DNA of 64,000 bases from Bifidobacterium sp. ESL0745 (GCF_029433335.1 NZ_JAQTHX010000001.1:1488001-1552000); one strand, 5' to 3'; positions 40,841 to 50,402 are shown, counted from the stretch's first letter. Numbers and translations: made by a program. The notes: generated by a model from the sequence alone, not told the origin.

Positions 40841-41191
40841 GCTTCGACCATCAATCATAACGATTAAAATAATAAAAATAATACAACCAGTGCAAAAGAG
40901 ATTCGACCAGCATCGTTTGCTACAGCAGATTTTCGCGAAACGATAGAATAATTCACTATCGCCAGTCAAGTACTATACTGGATTCAACAATTGTGGCATG
41001 CGAACGGTATTCATATCGGGAATTCAAAGCCGGAACAGTAAGGAGTTGCCGGCAGTTCTCAATGCCGAAACACAAGGCGTAGGCGGGCAACCGTCGAGGC
41101 CCATCCGCGTGCGACATGCGGCGATGACGAATCAACGTCACCGTTTCCGATATAGTGCTGCGGATGAACACGAAAGTGCAAACGCAAGCTT
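40841..41191 (+). promoter_or_regulatory. Structured leader candidate upstream of mntP
   Basis: The 5' gap of mntP contains CGATAG...CTATCG (40941-40961) directly followed by CCAGT...ACTGG (40962-40981), two adjacent inverted repeats. Further down, GTTGCC (41045-41050) can pair with GGCAAC (41086-41091), enclosing GGCA/TGCC. Manganese efflux genes are often controlled by the yybP-ykoY riboswitch, but I do not recognise its conserved core here, so this is only a structured-leader candidate. Confidence 0.35.
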
Positions 41192-41761
41192 ATGATCGTC
41201 GAAATCCTGCTTATCGCAGTGTCCGTCTCTATGGACGCCTTCGCCATCGCCATCGGCAAGGGGCTGGCCACCAAACACGTCAGGCCGGTCAACGCCGTCA
41301 AAACCGCACTCTGGTTCGGTGGATTCCAGGCGCTGTTCCCTATTCTGGGCTATTTCTTTGCTTCGTTATTTGGCAAATACGTCGAGGCCGTCGACCACTG
41401 GATCATCTTCGGTCTGCTTGCGCTCATCGGCGGCAACATGATCCGCGAGGCGTTTGGCGAACCCGAAGAAGACGCCAAGGAAACCGCGCAATTCGACTGG
41501 CGCCACATGGCCCCGCTCGCCGTCGCCTGCAGTATCGACGCTTTTGCAGTGGGTGTGAGTTTCCAGTTCATGCCGCTTAACATCTGGGTCGCGGCCACCA
41601 TCATCGGCGTCATCACCGGCGCTTTTTCCATCGCCGGCCTTTACCTGGGCCACATCATCGGCGTGCGTTGGCAGCAGACCGCCCAGATCATCGGCGGCAT
41701 CGTCCTCATCCTCATCGGTCTGAAAACCCTGCTGGAACACCTTGGCATCATCGCCTGGTGA
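41192..41761 (+). CDS. mntP: Manganese efflux pump MntP
   Basis: Six-helix exporter of Mn(II), 189 aa. The two inverted family repeats are marked by SMDAFAIAIGKGL near the N-terminus and SIDAFAVGVSFQF in the middle, with Asp residues inside membrane helices. The long acidic loop around GEPEEDAKETAQFDW lies between repeats. The final helix ends ILIGLKTLLEHLG. Its stop lies eight bases from the stop of the convergent membrane protein gene. Expression may be controlled by the long leader upstream. Confidence 0.92.
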   Translation: MIVEILLIAVSVSMDAFAIAIGKGLATKHVRPVNAVKTALWFGGFQALFPILGYFFASLFGKYVEAVDHWIIFGLLALIGGNMIREAFGEPEEDAKETAQFDWRHMAPLAVACSIDAFAVGVSFQFMPLNIWVAATIIGVITGAFSIAGLYLGHIIGVRWQQTAQIIGGIVLILIGLKTLLEHLGIIAW

Positions 41762-41769
41762 TTTACCAA

Positions 41770-42699
41770 TCATCCAAGGAAAACAAGCAACGCAACCAGC
41801 GCAAGGAACACAACAAAGCCACCGTACATGATCGGCGCGAAACCGATGCCAATCCATGCATAACGACGGCGTTCATCAACATCCCAATGCGGAACAACTT
41901 CGCTACGGTCTGGCTGCTGTGCGGCATTGTAATCCTTCCACCAACGCATCGAAACACACGCCAGCGCCGCCAGCAGCACGACAGCAGCAATGACAACAAC
42001 CGCTACAATACCGATCTGCGTAGTATCGGAAACCTTTGTATCTTTCAGATTTCCTGAGAAATAGCGCAGCAACACCGGGAGGAACACCCAACCGGAAGAG
42101 GCAACCACGGCGACATTGATCATGAGGCTTTGTGAAAGGGAGAGCACCATATTCGTCCGCTCACGGCGCAGCATCTGGTGAAGGAATCCCAAAATAACAA
42201 AAACGGCAAGCGCCACCAGCAAAGCACCCGCCCAAAGCGTGCAGGCATGAAGCAAGCTTCCGACAGAAACCTCATCGAATCGGCCGATTTGCGCCCGATG
42301 GATACCATGCGTCACACCAGTTCTAGGCAGTAAATTCAAGAGCACCGTCTGCGTGCCGTAAATCATAAGCTCGCCGCCGAGTATACCGATAAACCGATCT
42401 ACAATCGAACCACGCATAGGCCAGAAAATCAGGCCAAATACCAACATCTGCGCGATGAGTTCCGCAATGGTAAGCTGCACTTGGCCATCCACAAAGCAGG
42501 ACACCGCAATCATCACCGCGATAATGACATAGACCGTGATTTCAAGCCATACCACAGATTTCACCGAGCGTACGGATCCAGTGGCTTTTAGAGACGACGC
42601 AGATTGTGCAGAATCACTGTTTTTTGCACCAACGGAAGCACCTGCGGAACCCGTCACCCCAGCAGCACCATTGTCATCGCCATTCGCCGCAGCAGCCAT
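41770..42699 (-). CDS. Conserved multi-pass membrane protein, unknown function
   Basis: A 309-residue protein with a 45-residue Ala/Gly/Ser-rich N-terminus and six or seven predicted transmembrane segments, including YVIIAVMIAVSCFV, LLVALAVFVILGFL, IGIVAVVVIAAVVLLAAL and a final YGGFVVFLALVALLVFLG that ends the protein. Between helices six and seven lies a hydrophilic loop with VVPHWDVDERRRY. No transport or catalytic motif is recognised. Its gene lies back to back with mntP, separated by eight bases. Confidence 0.7.
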   Translation of the reverse strand: MAAAANGDDNGAAGVTGSAGASVGAKNSDSAQSASSLKATGSVRSVKSVVWLEITVYVIIAVMIAVSCFVDGQVQLTIAELIAQMLVFGLIFWPMRGSIVDRFIGILGGELMIYGTQTVLLNLLPRTGVTHGIHRAQIGRFDEVSVGSLLHACTLWAGALLVALAVFVILGFLHQMLRRERTNMVLSLSQSLMINVAVVASSGWVFLPVLLRYFSGNLKDTKVSDTTQIGIVAVVVIAAVVLLAALACVSMRWWKDYNAAQQPDRSEVVPHWDVDERRRYAWIGIGFAPIMYGGFVVFLALVALLVFLG

Positions 42700-43018
42700 A
42701 CGTAACTCCGTTCCGTCTCATATCACTCGCTTTTCATGCCATTCTAGCCATGAAAATTCCGTCATTCAAAGCCCTGCTGTCTAACTGCCCGCCAGCCCTC
42801 AAAACCGCAGAAACTCCGGCGTAACACGACCGACACAAACAGGGTTTTCTATAAGAAATATGGTAGCGGGCAGTGTCCACAACCAACAAGTACAATATAA
42901 ATCAATCGCATAAACCCCAATGACGTCGTACACATGGTGTCGAGCTATGCGTAGGGAAGCCGGAAACGACGCACCTGCAAAAGCCAACGGGGAACACAAT
43001 TGGGAGGGAAGGGGCTCA
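42700..43018. other. Intergenic region between a divergent membrane-protein gene and glnR
   Basis: 319 bases without a supportable gene. An open frame continues upstream of the glnR ATG to 42920 but lacks a ribosome-binding site. Promoters for both divergent genes are expected here; no clear hexamers were picked. Confidence 0.5.
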
Positions 43019-43777
43019 ATGACCGACTTGACATTGATGACGATGGCTCCAAACCCCGCGAGCGTGCTGCCGAGTCTCGCACTGCTTTCCTATCGCGTTC
43101 GCGTGCTGCCGATGGACGCCGCGAGCCTGGTGAAACTTCCCGAGAACACCATTCTTTTCCTTGACGCGCGCGATGACCTTGCAAACGCCAAGACGCTATG
43201 CAATCTGATTCATGCTTCCGGGCTTTCCATTCCAATCATTCCCATCATCACCGAAGGCGGCTTCACCGCCATCAACGTCCAATGGGGCGTGGCCGATGTC
43301 ATGGTCAGCAACGCTTCCCCCGCCGAGGTTGAGGGACGGTTGCGGCTGGTCTGCGAGCGTGGTCAGGCAGTGCCGACCACCACACGCGCGTCCGTGGAAC
43401 GCGACAATTATCGTGAGGACGGGCAGATTCGCTCCGGCGATCTGGTGGTGGACACGAAGGGCTATACGGCGACGCTCAACGGCGAACCGGTCAACTTGGC
43501 CTACAAGGAATTCGAACTGCTGAAGTATCTGGTCCAGCATCCGCACCGCGTCTTCACCCGCGCCCAGCTGTTGCAGGAAGTGTGGGGCTACGACTACTAC
43601 GGCGGCACGCGAACGGTCGACGTCCATGTGCGTCGCCTGCGTGCCAAACTCGGTGGCGAATACGAGCACATGATCGGCACCGTACGCAACGTCGGCTATC
43701 GCTTCGATCCTCCGGACGACGGAAGCGACGCCGATAGCGCTGAAATCGACGGCGAGGACAACGCAAATAACGTCTGA
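43019..43777 (+). CDS. glnR: GlnR-type global nitrogen regulator (OmpR family)
   Basis: 252-residue orphan response regulator. The receiver lacks the normal phosphorylation pocket, as known for GlnR; the equivalent strand reads ILFLDARDDL, followed by TEGGFTAINVQWGVADVMV and ASPAEVEGRLRL. The winged-helix domain is clear: LAYKEFELLKYLVQHPHRVFTRAQLLQEVWGYDYYGG is the helix region in sequence blocks, and VDVHVRRLRAKLG with GTVRNVGYRF ends it. No partner kinase is adjacent. In actinobacteria GlnR controls ammonium assimilation and transport. The ATG at 43019 has GGGAGGGAAGGGG upstream. A short acidic tail closes the protein. Confidence 0.86.
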   Translation: MTDLTLMTMAPNPASVLPSLALLSYRVRVLPMDAASLVKLPENTILFLDARDDLANAKTLCNLIHASGLSIPIIPIITEGGFTAINVQWGVADVMVSNASPAEVEGRLRLVCERGQAVPTTTRASVERDNYREDGQIRSGDLVVDTKGYTATLNGEPVNLAYKEFELLKYLVQHPHRVFTRAQLLQEVWGYDYYGGTRTVDVHVRRLRAKLGGEYEHMIGTVRNVGYRFDPPDDGSDADSAEIDGEDNANNV

Positions 43778-43792
43778 ATTCCGCAGAATAAA

Positions 43793-43811
43793 TAGAAATA
43801 TCATATTTCTA
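43793..43811. promoter_or_regulatory. 19-bp palindrome between glnR and nth
   Basis: TAGAAATAT-C-ATATTTCTA is a perfect 9-bp inverted repeat around one base, 15 bases after the glnR stop and about 90 bases before nth. It may be an operator. It is too AT-rich and lacks a T-run for a terminator. Confidence 0.55.
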
Positions 43812-43898
43812 TGCCTATAGTGACGAACAGAATAATGACCTTGTTATCCAACAATAATTCGATAGCAAAACATATCGATAGCCAAGGAACGGAAGCCG

Positions 43899-44567
43899 AT
43901 GCCCAGGGAGACCAAAGCGCAACGCAGTGAGCGTATCCACGCCGAATACGACGTGCTGTGCCGGATGTTTCCCGACGCGATGTGCACGCTCGATTACGAA
44001 ACGCCGTTCCACCTGCTGGTCGCCACCGTCTTGAGCGCGCAGACCACCGATGTGCGGGTCAACAGCGTTACGCCAGAGCTTTTTCGCGATTACGGCACGC
44101 CCGAAACGCTGGCGGTGGCCGACCCGGAACGCATTGAGGACATCATTCATCCACTTGGTTTCTATCACACGAAATCAGCCCACATCATCGAATTGGCTGC
44201 GCAGATCGTCCGTGATTTCGACGGCGTGGTGCCGCAGACGATGGAAGAACTCACCACGCTTTCCGGCGTCGGGCGCAAAACCGCCAACGTCGTCCTGGGC
44301 GACGCGTTCGGCGTGCCCGGTTTCCCCGTCGACACGCACGTCATCCGCGTGACCGGCCGTCTGCGCTGGCGCACGGACTGGCGCAACAAGCACCCGGACC
44401 CGGTCAAGGTCGAGAAGGAAATCACACAGTATTTCGAACCTGAGGAATGGTCGAACCTTTCCCATCGTCTTATCCTGTTCGGCCGCAGCGTCTGTTCCGC
44501 GCGCAACCCCGACTGCGAATCGTGCCTGTTGAACGACACCTGCCCCTCCGCCTTCCACCCGCTCTGA
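43899..44567 (+). CDS. nth: Endonuclease III (DNA glycosylase/AP lyase)
   Basis: Base-excision-repair enzyme that removes oxidised pyrimidines, 222 aa. The helix-hairpin-helix LSGVGRKTANVVLGDAFG, with catalytic Lys in GRKTA, and the catalytic Asp in VDTHVIRVTGRLRW are present. The C-terminal [4Fe-4S] loop has four cysteines with the expected spacing (C-x6-C-x2-C-x5-C in CSARNPDCESCLLNDTC). AAGGAACGGAAG provides the ribosome-binding site. It lies downstream of glnR on the same strand. Confidence 0.96.
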   Translation: MPRETKAQRSERIHAEYDVLCRMFPDAMCTLDYETPFHLLVATVLSAQTTDVRVNSVTPELFRDYGTPETLAVADPERIEDIIHPLGFYHTKSAHIIELAAQIVRDFDGVVPQTMEELTTLSGVGRKTANVVLGDAFGVPGFPVDTHVIRVTGRLRWRTDWRNKHPDPVKVEKEITQYFEPEEWSNLSHRLILFGRSVCSARNPDCESCLLNDTCPSAFHPL

Positions 44568-44793
44568 AATCGCAATATTCCGTGGGATCTGAGAGGTGTC
44601 GGAACCCGCAATGTTCCATCTTTGTCCACGCACACCAGCTAAGCGCGGAAGTCAGAACCATGTCCTTTTGATTTCATCAAGCCACACCTACATCACAGAG
44701 CCCACACCCAAACTATTATCAAAAACTGATATTATTAATACGTTTCGATGATTTTCAGGAATCGTTCAGCACCGGCTAGTAGACTTTTGACCC

Positions 44794-46323
44794 ATGTCAC
44801 GGCATAAGCAGCAAATGAACGGGCCAAAGAGAGGTCTGGCGTTCATCGGCGTTGCCGCGCTACTTTTTGCCCTCGTGGGCGTTGGCTGGGCCCATTTCGA
44901 TCACCGCCTGCCTTCCAACGCCACCCTGCTCCATTCCGGATCGGAAGTCACCGTCGGCCTCGACAGCCAAGCCCCGCAATCACTTGACATCCGTACGGTG
45001 AGGGGCAAGGAACTCGATCAGGCGCTGATCGGCAACGTCTACGAGACCCTTGTCGGCCGCGATCAGAACAACAAGCTCGTCCCGTCCATCGCCAAAAGCT
45101 GGGACGTCTCCAAAGACGGCCTCAACTATACGTTCACGCTCAATTCCGACATGCGTTTCGCCAATGGCGACGCGCTCGATTCCACCGACGTGGTCTATTC
45201 GCTGCAACAGATCCTCAACAAGAACTATGCCGGCGCCGAGGACCTTACCGGTCTGAAATCGGTGAAAAACCCCGACGTTTCAACGGTGCAGATCGCGCTT
45301 TCCGCCCCCAACCCAAGGCTTCTGCGCGCGCTTTCCTCACGCGCCGGCATCATCTACGATTCGACGTCGAGCGTCAACTACACCAGGCAATCCGGCGGCA
45401 GCGGCCCGTTCACGGTGCACAGCTTCAACCCCGGCAATTCCATCGTCCTGTCACGCAACCCTTTGTATTGGAAGCAGCAGTCCGCCACTTCGCAGATAAC
45501 CTTGCGTTATTTCGATTCCGTGGAAACGCTCAACAAGGCCATGCAGAGCGGGGAGATCCAGCTTGCGGTGCTGCGTCCCACCGATTCACCGAAATCCTTT
45601 GAAGACAACAAAAAATACACCGTTTCCAAAGGTCTGACCACTTCCAAGGTCACGCTGGCTCTCAACAGCAGCGCCGATGCCCTGTTCTCCGACGAACACA
45701 CGCGCTGGGCCGTGCGCTACATCCTCGACAACACCGCCATCACCCGCGACCAGCCCAACGCCGCAACCGTTTTGAACGGCCCGATCAGTCCGCTGGAACC
45801 CGGTTACGACGATCTTTCCGCCCTTTACCCGCACAATCTGAGCGAGGGCGAAAACGATATCAACTACTACAAACGCCAGTACGTCGGCGACAACACTTTC
45901 CTTGTGCCGCAGGAATACGAATCGCTTGGCCAAGAGGTCGTCAAGCAGTTCGCACCGACCAATTTCCATCTGGTGATGCAAGTCGTGGATGACAACACCC
46001 TGAACCAGCGGATCGCCAACGGCGACTACAGCATGGCCATCGTCACCATGCAGGGGCCTGACGACCTGGGCGCGTTCGCCAACGGCCGGTTCGGCTACCA
46101 GAACAGCCAGGCGCAACAGGATTACCGCAACGCACTCGCTTCGCCCAACGACATTGACTACCAGCGCAACCTGCGCGCCTATGCCAAAACAGTGAGTGCC
46201 GACGCCGGAAGCGCCTGGTTCTACACCGAAAGCAGCATGGTCGTCGCCGACACCAATGTCACCGGCTACCCCAAGAACATGACCGACGAATTCCTGCCGC
46301 TGCGCGATGTGAGGACGAAGTAA
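44794..46323 (+). CDS. ABC-type solute-binding protein, family 5, membrane-anchored
   Basis: 509-residue peptide/nickel-type binding protein. SBP_bac_5 hallmarks include LIGNVYETLVGRDQNNKLVPSIAKSWDVSKDGLNYTFTL in blocks (ETLVG, SIAKSWDVS, YTFTLNSDMRFANGD) and DVVYSLQQIL. Unlike most Gram-positive binding proteins there is no lipobox Cys; instead one hydrophobic segment (about 14-32) follows a basic start, so an uncleaved or Ala-x-Ala-cleaved anchor is expected. No permease or ATPase genes adjoin it, making it an orphan. Substrate unknown, probably an oligopeptide. It is 68 bases upstream of valS. Confidence 0.87.
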   Translation: MSRHKQQMNGPKRGLAFIGVAALLFALVGVGWAHFDHRLPSNATLLHSGSEVTVGLDSQAPQSLDIRTVRGKELDQALIGNVYETLVGRDQNNKLVPSIAKSWDVSKDGLNYTFTLNSDMRFANGDALDSTDVVYSLQQILNKNYAGAEDLTGLKSVKNPDVSTVQIALSAPNPRLLRALSSRAGIIYDSTSSVNYTRQSGGSGPFTVHSFNPGNSIVLSRNPLYWKQQSATSQITLRYFDSVETLNKAMQSGEIQLAVLRPTDSPKSFEDNKKYTVSKGLTTSKVTLALNSSADALFSDEHTRWAVRYILDNTAITRDQPNAATVLNGPISPLEPGYDDLSALYPHNLSEGENDINYYKRQYVGDNTFLVPQEYESLGQEVVKQFAPTNFHLVMQVVDDNTLNQRIANGDYSMAIVTMQGPDDLGAFANGRFGYQNSQAQQDYRNALASPNDIDYQRNLRAYAKTVSADAGSAWFYTESSMVVADTNVTGYPKNMTDEFLPLRDVRTK

Positions 46324-46391
46324 CTAAACCGGCGCCCACATGCCAACCGATATTGCGCCTATGTCACCATTGCTTTCTAAAATTGGACGTT

Positions 46392-49142
46392 ATGACTGAT
46401 CAGGACAATAGCATTATCAATGCAAACCTTTCGCCCCTTCCCGACAGGGTCGGTGTCGACGGCTTGGAAGACAAATGGCGTGCCGAATGGGATAATGACG
46501 GCACCTACGATTTCGACATTCCGCGCGATGGCAACGACCAGCCGGACCGCAAGGCCGTCTACTCCATCGACACCCCGCCGCCCACCGTTTCGGGCAGCCT
46601 GCACGTCGGCCACGTCTTCTCCTACACCCACACCGACGTCATCGCCCGCTACGAGCGCATGAAGGGCAAGCACGTCTTCTACCCGATGGGCTGGGACGAC
46701 AACGGCCTGCCCACCGAGCGCCGCGTGCAGAATTATTACGGCGTGCGCGTCGACACGTCGCTCAAATACGATCCCGATTTCAAGCCGCCGTTCGAGGGAA
46801 CCCAGGGCAAGAAGATCGAGGCCCGCGACCAGGTGCCGATCAGCCGCAAGAACTTCGTTCAGCTGTGCGAGCGGCTGACCGCGCAGGACGAAAAGCAGTT
46901 CGAGGCGCTGTGGCGTTCCTTGGGCACGTCCATCGATTGGCGTCAGACCTACCACACCATCGGCGAGCACCCGCAGCGCGTGGCACAGAAGGCGTTCCTG
47001 CGCAACCTTGCGCGCGGCGAGGCTTATCAGAAGGACGCGCCAAGCCTTTGGGACGTCACCTTCCAGACCGCAGTGGCACAGGCCGAGCTGGAAAGCCGCG
47101 AATATGACGGCTTCTACCACCGCGTCGCCTTCCGCTTCGAGGACGGCACGCCGATCTACATCGAGACCACCCGCCCGGAGCTCTTGGCCGCTTGCGGCGC
47201 GTTGATCGCTAATCCTGACGACGAACGCTACAAGAAGTATTTCGGCCAGTACGTCTACTCCCCGCTCTTCAAGGTGAAGGTGCCGATTCTGGCGCACCCC
47301 GCCGCCGAGATGGACAAGGGCGCCGGCATCGCGATGTGCTGCACCTTCGGCGATCAAACCGATATCGAGTGGTGGCGTGACCTGAACCTTCCGCTGCGTC
47401 CGATCATTCAGCGCAACGGCCGCATCATCATGAGCGTGCCGGACTGGATTGAAGACGAGGGCGGCAAGCAAATCTTCGAGGAGACTGAAGGCAAGACCAC
47501 CTTCACAGCCCGCAAGATCATCGTCGAGCATCTACGCGAATCCGGCGATCTCGACGGTGAGCCGAAACCCACCAAGCGTATGACAAACTTCTACGAGAAG
47601 GGCGACAAGCCGCTCGAAATCGTCACCTCGCGTCAGTGGTACCTGAAGAACGGCGGCACCGATATGAAGCTGCGCGCCGAACTGCTGGAGCGCGGCAAGG
47701 AACTGCAATTCCACCCTGACTTCATGCGCGTGCGCTATGAGAACTGGGTCAACGGCCTGAACGGCGACTGGCTCATCTCGCGCCAGCGCTTCTTCGGTGT
47801 CCCGTTCCCGCTGTGGTACCCCGTGAAGGCCGACGGCGAGCCGGATTACGATCACCCGATCACCCCGAGTGAAGATCAGCTGCCCATCGATCCGACCAAC
47901 GATGTGCCGGACGGATTCAGCGAGGACCAGCGCGACGTGCCCGGCGGCTTCACCGCCGAAAAGGACATCATGGACACCTGGGCCACCTCGTCGCTGACCC
48001 CGCAGATCGTGACGCATTGGGAGGAGCCAGATCAGGAAAGCAAGGACCTCTTCAAGGCCACCTTCCCGATGGATCTGCGCCCGCAAGGACAGGACATCAT
48101 CCGCACCTGGCTCTTCACCACGATGGATCGCGCACATCTTGAGAACCATTGCCTGCCGTGGGCACACACTGCGCTTTCCGGCTGGATCCTCGACCCAGAC
48201 CACAAGAAGATGTCGAAGTCGAAGGGCAACGTGGTTGTTCCCAAGGAGCCGATCGAGAAGTACGGCGCCGACGCAGTGCGTTATTGGGCTGCCTCCGCCA
48301 AGCTTGGTCTTGACGCCACCTACGACGAAGGACAGATGAAGATCGGCCGCCGCCTGGCCATCAAGCTCTTGAACGCCACCAAGTTCGCACTGGCCATCGG
48401 CCGCGAGGACGACAACCATCATGTCGGCGCCGCCGCCACCGCTGCTTGGAACCCGGCCGACGTTACCGAACCGCTTGACCGTGCGGTGATGGCGCGCTTG
48501 GCCGCCGTAATCCGCGAGGCGACCACCTCGATGGATGCCTATGAACATTCCAAGGCGCTGGAACTCATCGAGACGTTCTTCTGGCAGTTCTGCGACGACT
48601 ATATCGAGCTGGTGAAGAACCGCGCCTACGGCACGGCCGATTCCACCGGCAAAACGCCGTCACAGGCCGCCGTGAAGTCCGCCCGCACGACGCTGGGCTT
48701 GGGCCTTGAGGCGTTCGCGCGTCTTTTCGCACCATACATGCCGTTTGCCACCGAAGAGGTCTGGCATTGGATGCACGCGGGCGAAGGCTCCGTACACACC
48801 GCCGCCTGGCCAAAGGCCGAGCCTTACGAGGCCGCCGCCGGCGATGCCGATCCGGATATGCTCGTCTGGGCAGGTAAGGCGTTGGCGGAGCTTCGCGGTT
48901 TGAAGTCGCAGGCGAAGGTCTCGATGAAGACCCCGATCTTGAAGGCCACGCTTAATGTCCCGGAAGCCGGCAAGCAGGCCGTTAAGGCAAGCCTTACCGA
49001 CATCGCCGAAGCAGGAAAGGTCACCGGTCCGCTTACCGTCGCGGTGGATAATTCGGCCGAAACCCCGGACAACGAAATCGTGGTGAACGTCAGCGACGCC
49101 GAACTCGGCGAACCGCCGGCCAAGAAGCCGAAGAAGAAGTAG
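46392..49142 (+). CDS. valS: Valyl-tRNA synthetase
   Basis: Class I synthetase, 916 aa. The HIGH motif is HVGH at residues 71-74 (SGSLHVGHVFSYT), and KMSKS lies at 606-610 (HKKMSKSKGNVV). The CP1 editing domain is present with TTRPEL. The anticodon domain and a short C-terminal helical tail ending in a Lys-rich PPAKKPKKK complete it. The ATG at 46392 gives MTDQDN; a TTG thirteen codons upstream is not needed. It is followed by a strong hairpin terminator. Confidence 0.97.
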   Translation: MTDQDNSIINANLSPLPDRVGVDGLEDKWRAEWDNDGTYDFDIPRDGNDQPDRKAVYSIDTPPPTVSGSLHVGHVFSYTHTDVIARYERMKGKHVFYPMGWDDNGLPTERRVQNYYGVRVDTSLKYDPDFKPPFEGTQGKKIEARDQVPISRKNFVQLCERLTAQDEKQFEALWRSLGTSIDWRQTYHTIGEHPQRVAQKAFLRNLARGEAYQKDAPSLWDVTFQTAVAQAELESREYDGFYHRVAFRFEDGTPIYIETTRPELLAACGALIANPDDERYKKYFGQYVYSPLFKVKVPILAHPAAEMDKGAGIAMCCTFGDQTDIEWWRDLNLPLRPIIQRNGRIIMSVPDWIEDEGGKQIFEETEGKTTFTARKIIVEHLRESGDLDGEPKPTKRMTNFYEKGDKPLEIVTSRQWYLKNGGTDMKLRAELLERGKELQFHPDFMRVRYENWVNGLNGDWLISRQRFFGVPFPLWYPVKADGEPDYDHPITPSEDQLPIDPTNDVPDGFSEDQRDVPGGFTAEKDIMDTWATSSLTPQIVTHWEEPDQESKDLFKATFPMDLRPQGQDIIRTWLFTTMDRAHLENHCLPWAHTALSGWILDPDHKKMSKSKGNVVVPKEPIEKYGADAVRYWAASAKLGLDATYDEGQMKIGRRLAIKLLNATKFALAIGREDDNHHVGAAATAAWNPADVTEPLDRAVMARLAAVIREATTSMDAYEHSKALELIETFFWQFCDDYIELVKNRAYGTADSTGKTPSQAAVKSARTTLGLGLEAFARLFAPYMPFATEEVWHWMHAGEGSVHTAAWPKAEPYEAAAGDADPDMLVWAGKALAELRGLKSQAKVSMKTPILKATLNVPEAGKQAVKASLTDIAEAGKVTGPLTVAVDNSAETPDNEIVVNVSDAELGEPPAKKPKKK

Positions 49143-49186
49143 ACAAACGAGCGCCCGCCGCAAGGCTGATGACAAGAACATATATC

Positions 49187-49224
49187 AAGAGGGGTTGCAC
49201 TTATTGAAAAGTGCAACCCCTCTT
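49187..49224 (+). terminator. Strong terminator of valS
   Basis: A perfect 16-bp stem (AAGAGGGGTTGCACTT and its complement) with a 6-nt loop, 45 bases after valS. The right arm ends in TCTT, so the U-tract is short, but the stem is among the strongest in the window. Confidence 0.85.
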
Positions 49225-49248
49225 ACGTTGAGTCTCTTACGTTGAGTC
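49221..49248. repeat. 14-bp tandem duplication
   Basis: TCTTACGTTGAGTC occurs twice in a row. The first copy begins inside the valS terminator's right arm and the second ends two bases before the stop of the convergent acidic protein gene. Confidence 0.9.
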
Positions 49249-49249
49249 T

Positions 49250-50116
49250 TCAGCACCAGTTTAATCGGCTGTTTAATGCCACCGGTGCCCAGATCAAGCG
49301 TTTGAGCCTAGGGACATCGCCCAGCGGATCATTGTGAGAAAAATCTTTCCTGCTTCCGCCTTCCGTATCAATGGCGTCGTCGAAATCGTCATCGGGATCG
49401 ATACCGGTTTCCTCGGCCAAATCAGCCGCATCCTCCGCGACGGCATCGGCATTGCCCAATCCGTCCGATGCCTCGACGTCGATTTCACCGTCGATGTCAT
49501 CGGCTTCACCACCGTCGTCAACATCGTCGACGTCATCCAATGCGTCCGGATCGGCATATTCCTTGGCATCCTCAAACGCAACGGCTCCGGGGGAAATCGG
49601 GCTGTCCTTCCGATCGCTCTTCGCCTCACGCTCCTCTTCACGCGCGGCGATGTCCTGCAGCGTGCGGGCGAACCGCATCACCTGTTCGTCACTGATTGTC
49701 CTGAGTTTGTCTTTGGTCATCACCGAACGCATGACCATGCGAATGTGCTTGACGTCGAACGCCGGCCCCTTCTCACGCTTCGACTTGTCTTTCCTGGCGT
49801 ATATTTCCAGGCCGTGCTTGCCCTGATGGGCATGAACGAACGGTGTCCATTTGTGGCCGGTTTGCGAGGCATCAAGCAGCGTGGCGAGACGCGCGATCAG
49901 GACCGCGCTTTGGATGGTCGAAAGCCCATGCCACGAGCACATCAGATACCACGAAACCGAGCGATCCAACGTTCCTCCCAGCATTTCGTCGTATTCGTCC
50001 ATCGCCATCTGCATCAGGGACATTCGGTCTTCGAGCCGCTTCTGTGCGGTATCGATGTTGTCGACGATTTTAAAGCTCTTTCTGCTGACAATCTTCTTGC
50101 CGTGTTTCTTGCTCAT
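49250..50116 (-). CDS. Hypothetical protein with acidic C-terminal half
   Basis: 289 residues. The N-terminal half is basic to neutral and probably helical, with WYLMCSWHGLSTIQSAVLIARL, KWTPFVHAHQGKHGLEIYARKDKSKREKG and VKHIRMVMRSVMTKDKLRTI as landmark stretches. From about residue 180 it is a run of Asp, Glu, Ala and Gly (DDVDDVDDGGEADDIDGEIDV), likely disordered. GGGAGG with proper spacing supports the ATG at 50116 over one fourteen codons upstream. No family recognised. Its gene is convergent with valS and monocistronic. Confidence 0.66.
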   Translation of the reverse strand: MSKKHGKKIVSRKSFKIVDNIDTAQKRLEDRMSLMQMAMDEYDEMLGGTLDRSVSWYLMCSWHGLSTIQSAVLIARLATLLDASQTGHKWTPFVHAHQGKHGLEIYARKDKSKREKGPAFDVKHIRMVMRSVMTKDKLRTISDEQVMRFARTLQDIAAREEEREAKSDRKDSPISPGAVAFEDAKEYADPDALDDVDDVDDGGEADDIDGEIDVEASDGLGNADAVAEDAADLAEETGIDPDDDFDDAIDTEGGSRKDFSHNDPLGDVPRLKRLIWAPVALNSRLNWC

Positions 50117-50402
50117 ACCAGCCTCCCTGCCAACATTTTTAAACCTATTACGACGCATTCTATCATTTTTGGAAATTCATTTCCCAAGCATAACCAGAAT
50201 AAAAAACATCATCATTTGATGTATATTCACTCCATCAGAATCATATTGTCTATTATATGAAGGCGCCAAAACAAACGACCTACAACCGTTTCCAGGCAAC
50301 TAAGCTGTTATAAAACCATCATAACGATATTACAATTTTGCTTTTGTTCGGCCTCCCCATCGTCCACCGATAGCGTGATGTGCGGAAACCTTCAAAGCCC
50401 TC

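Noticed and set aside
40841-41191. Firm call of a yybP-ykoY manganese riboswitch
   Set aside because: The conserved core sequences could not be recognised by eye, so only a structured-leader candidate is listed.
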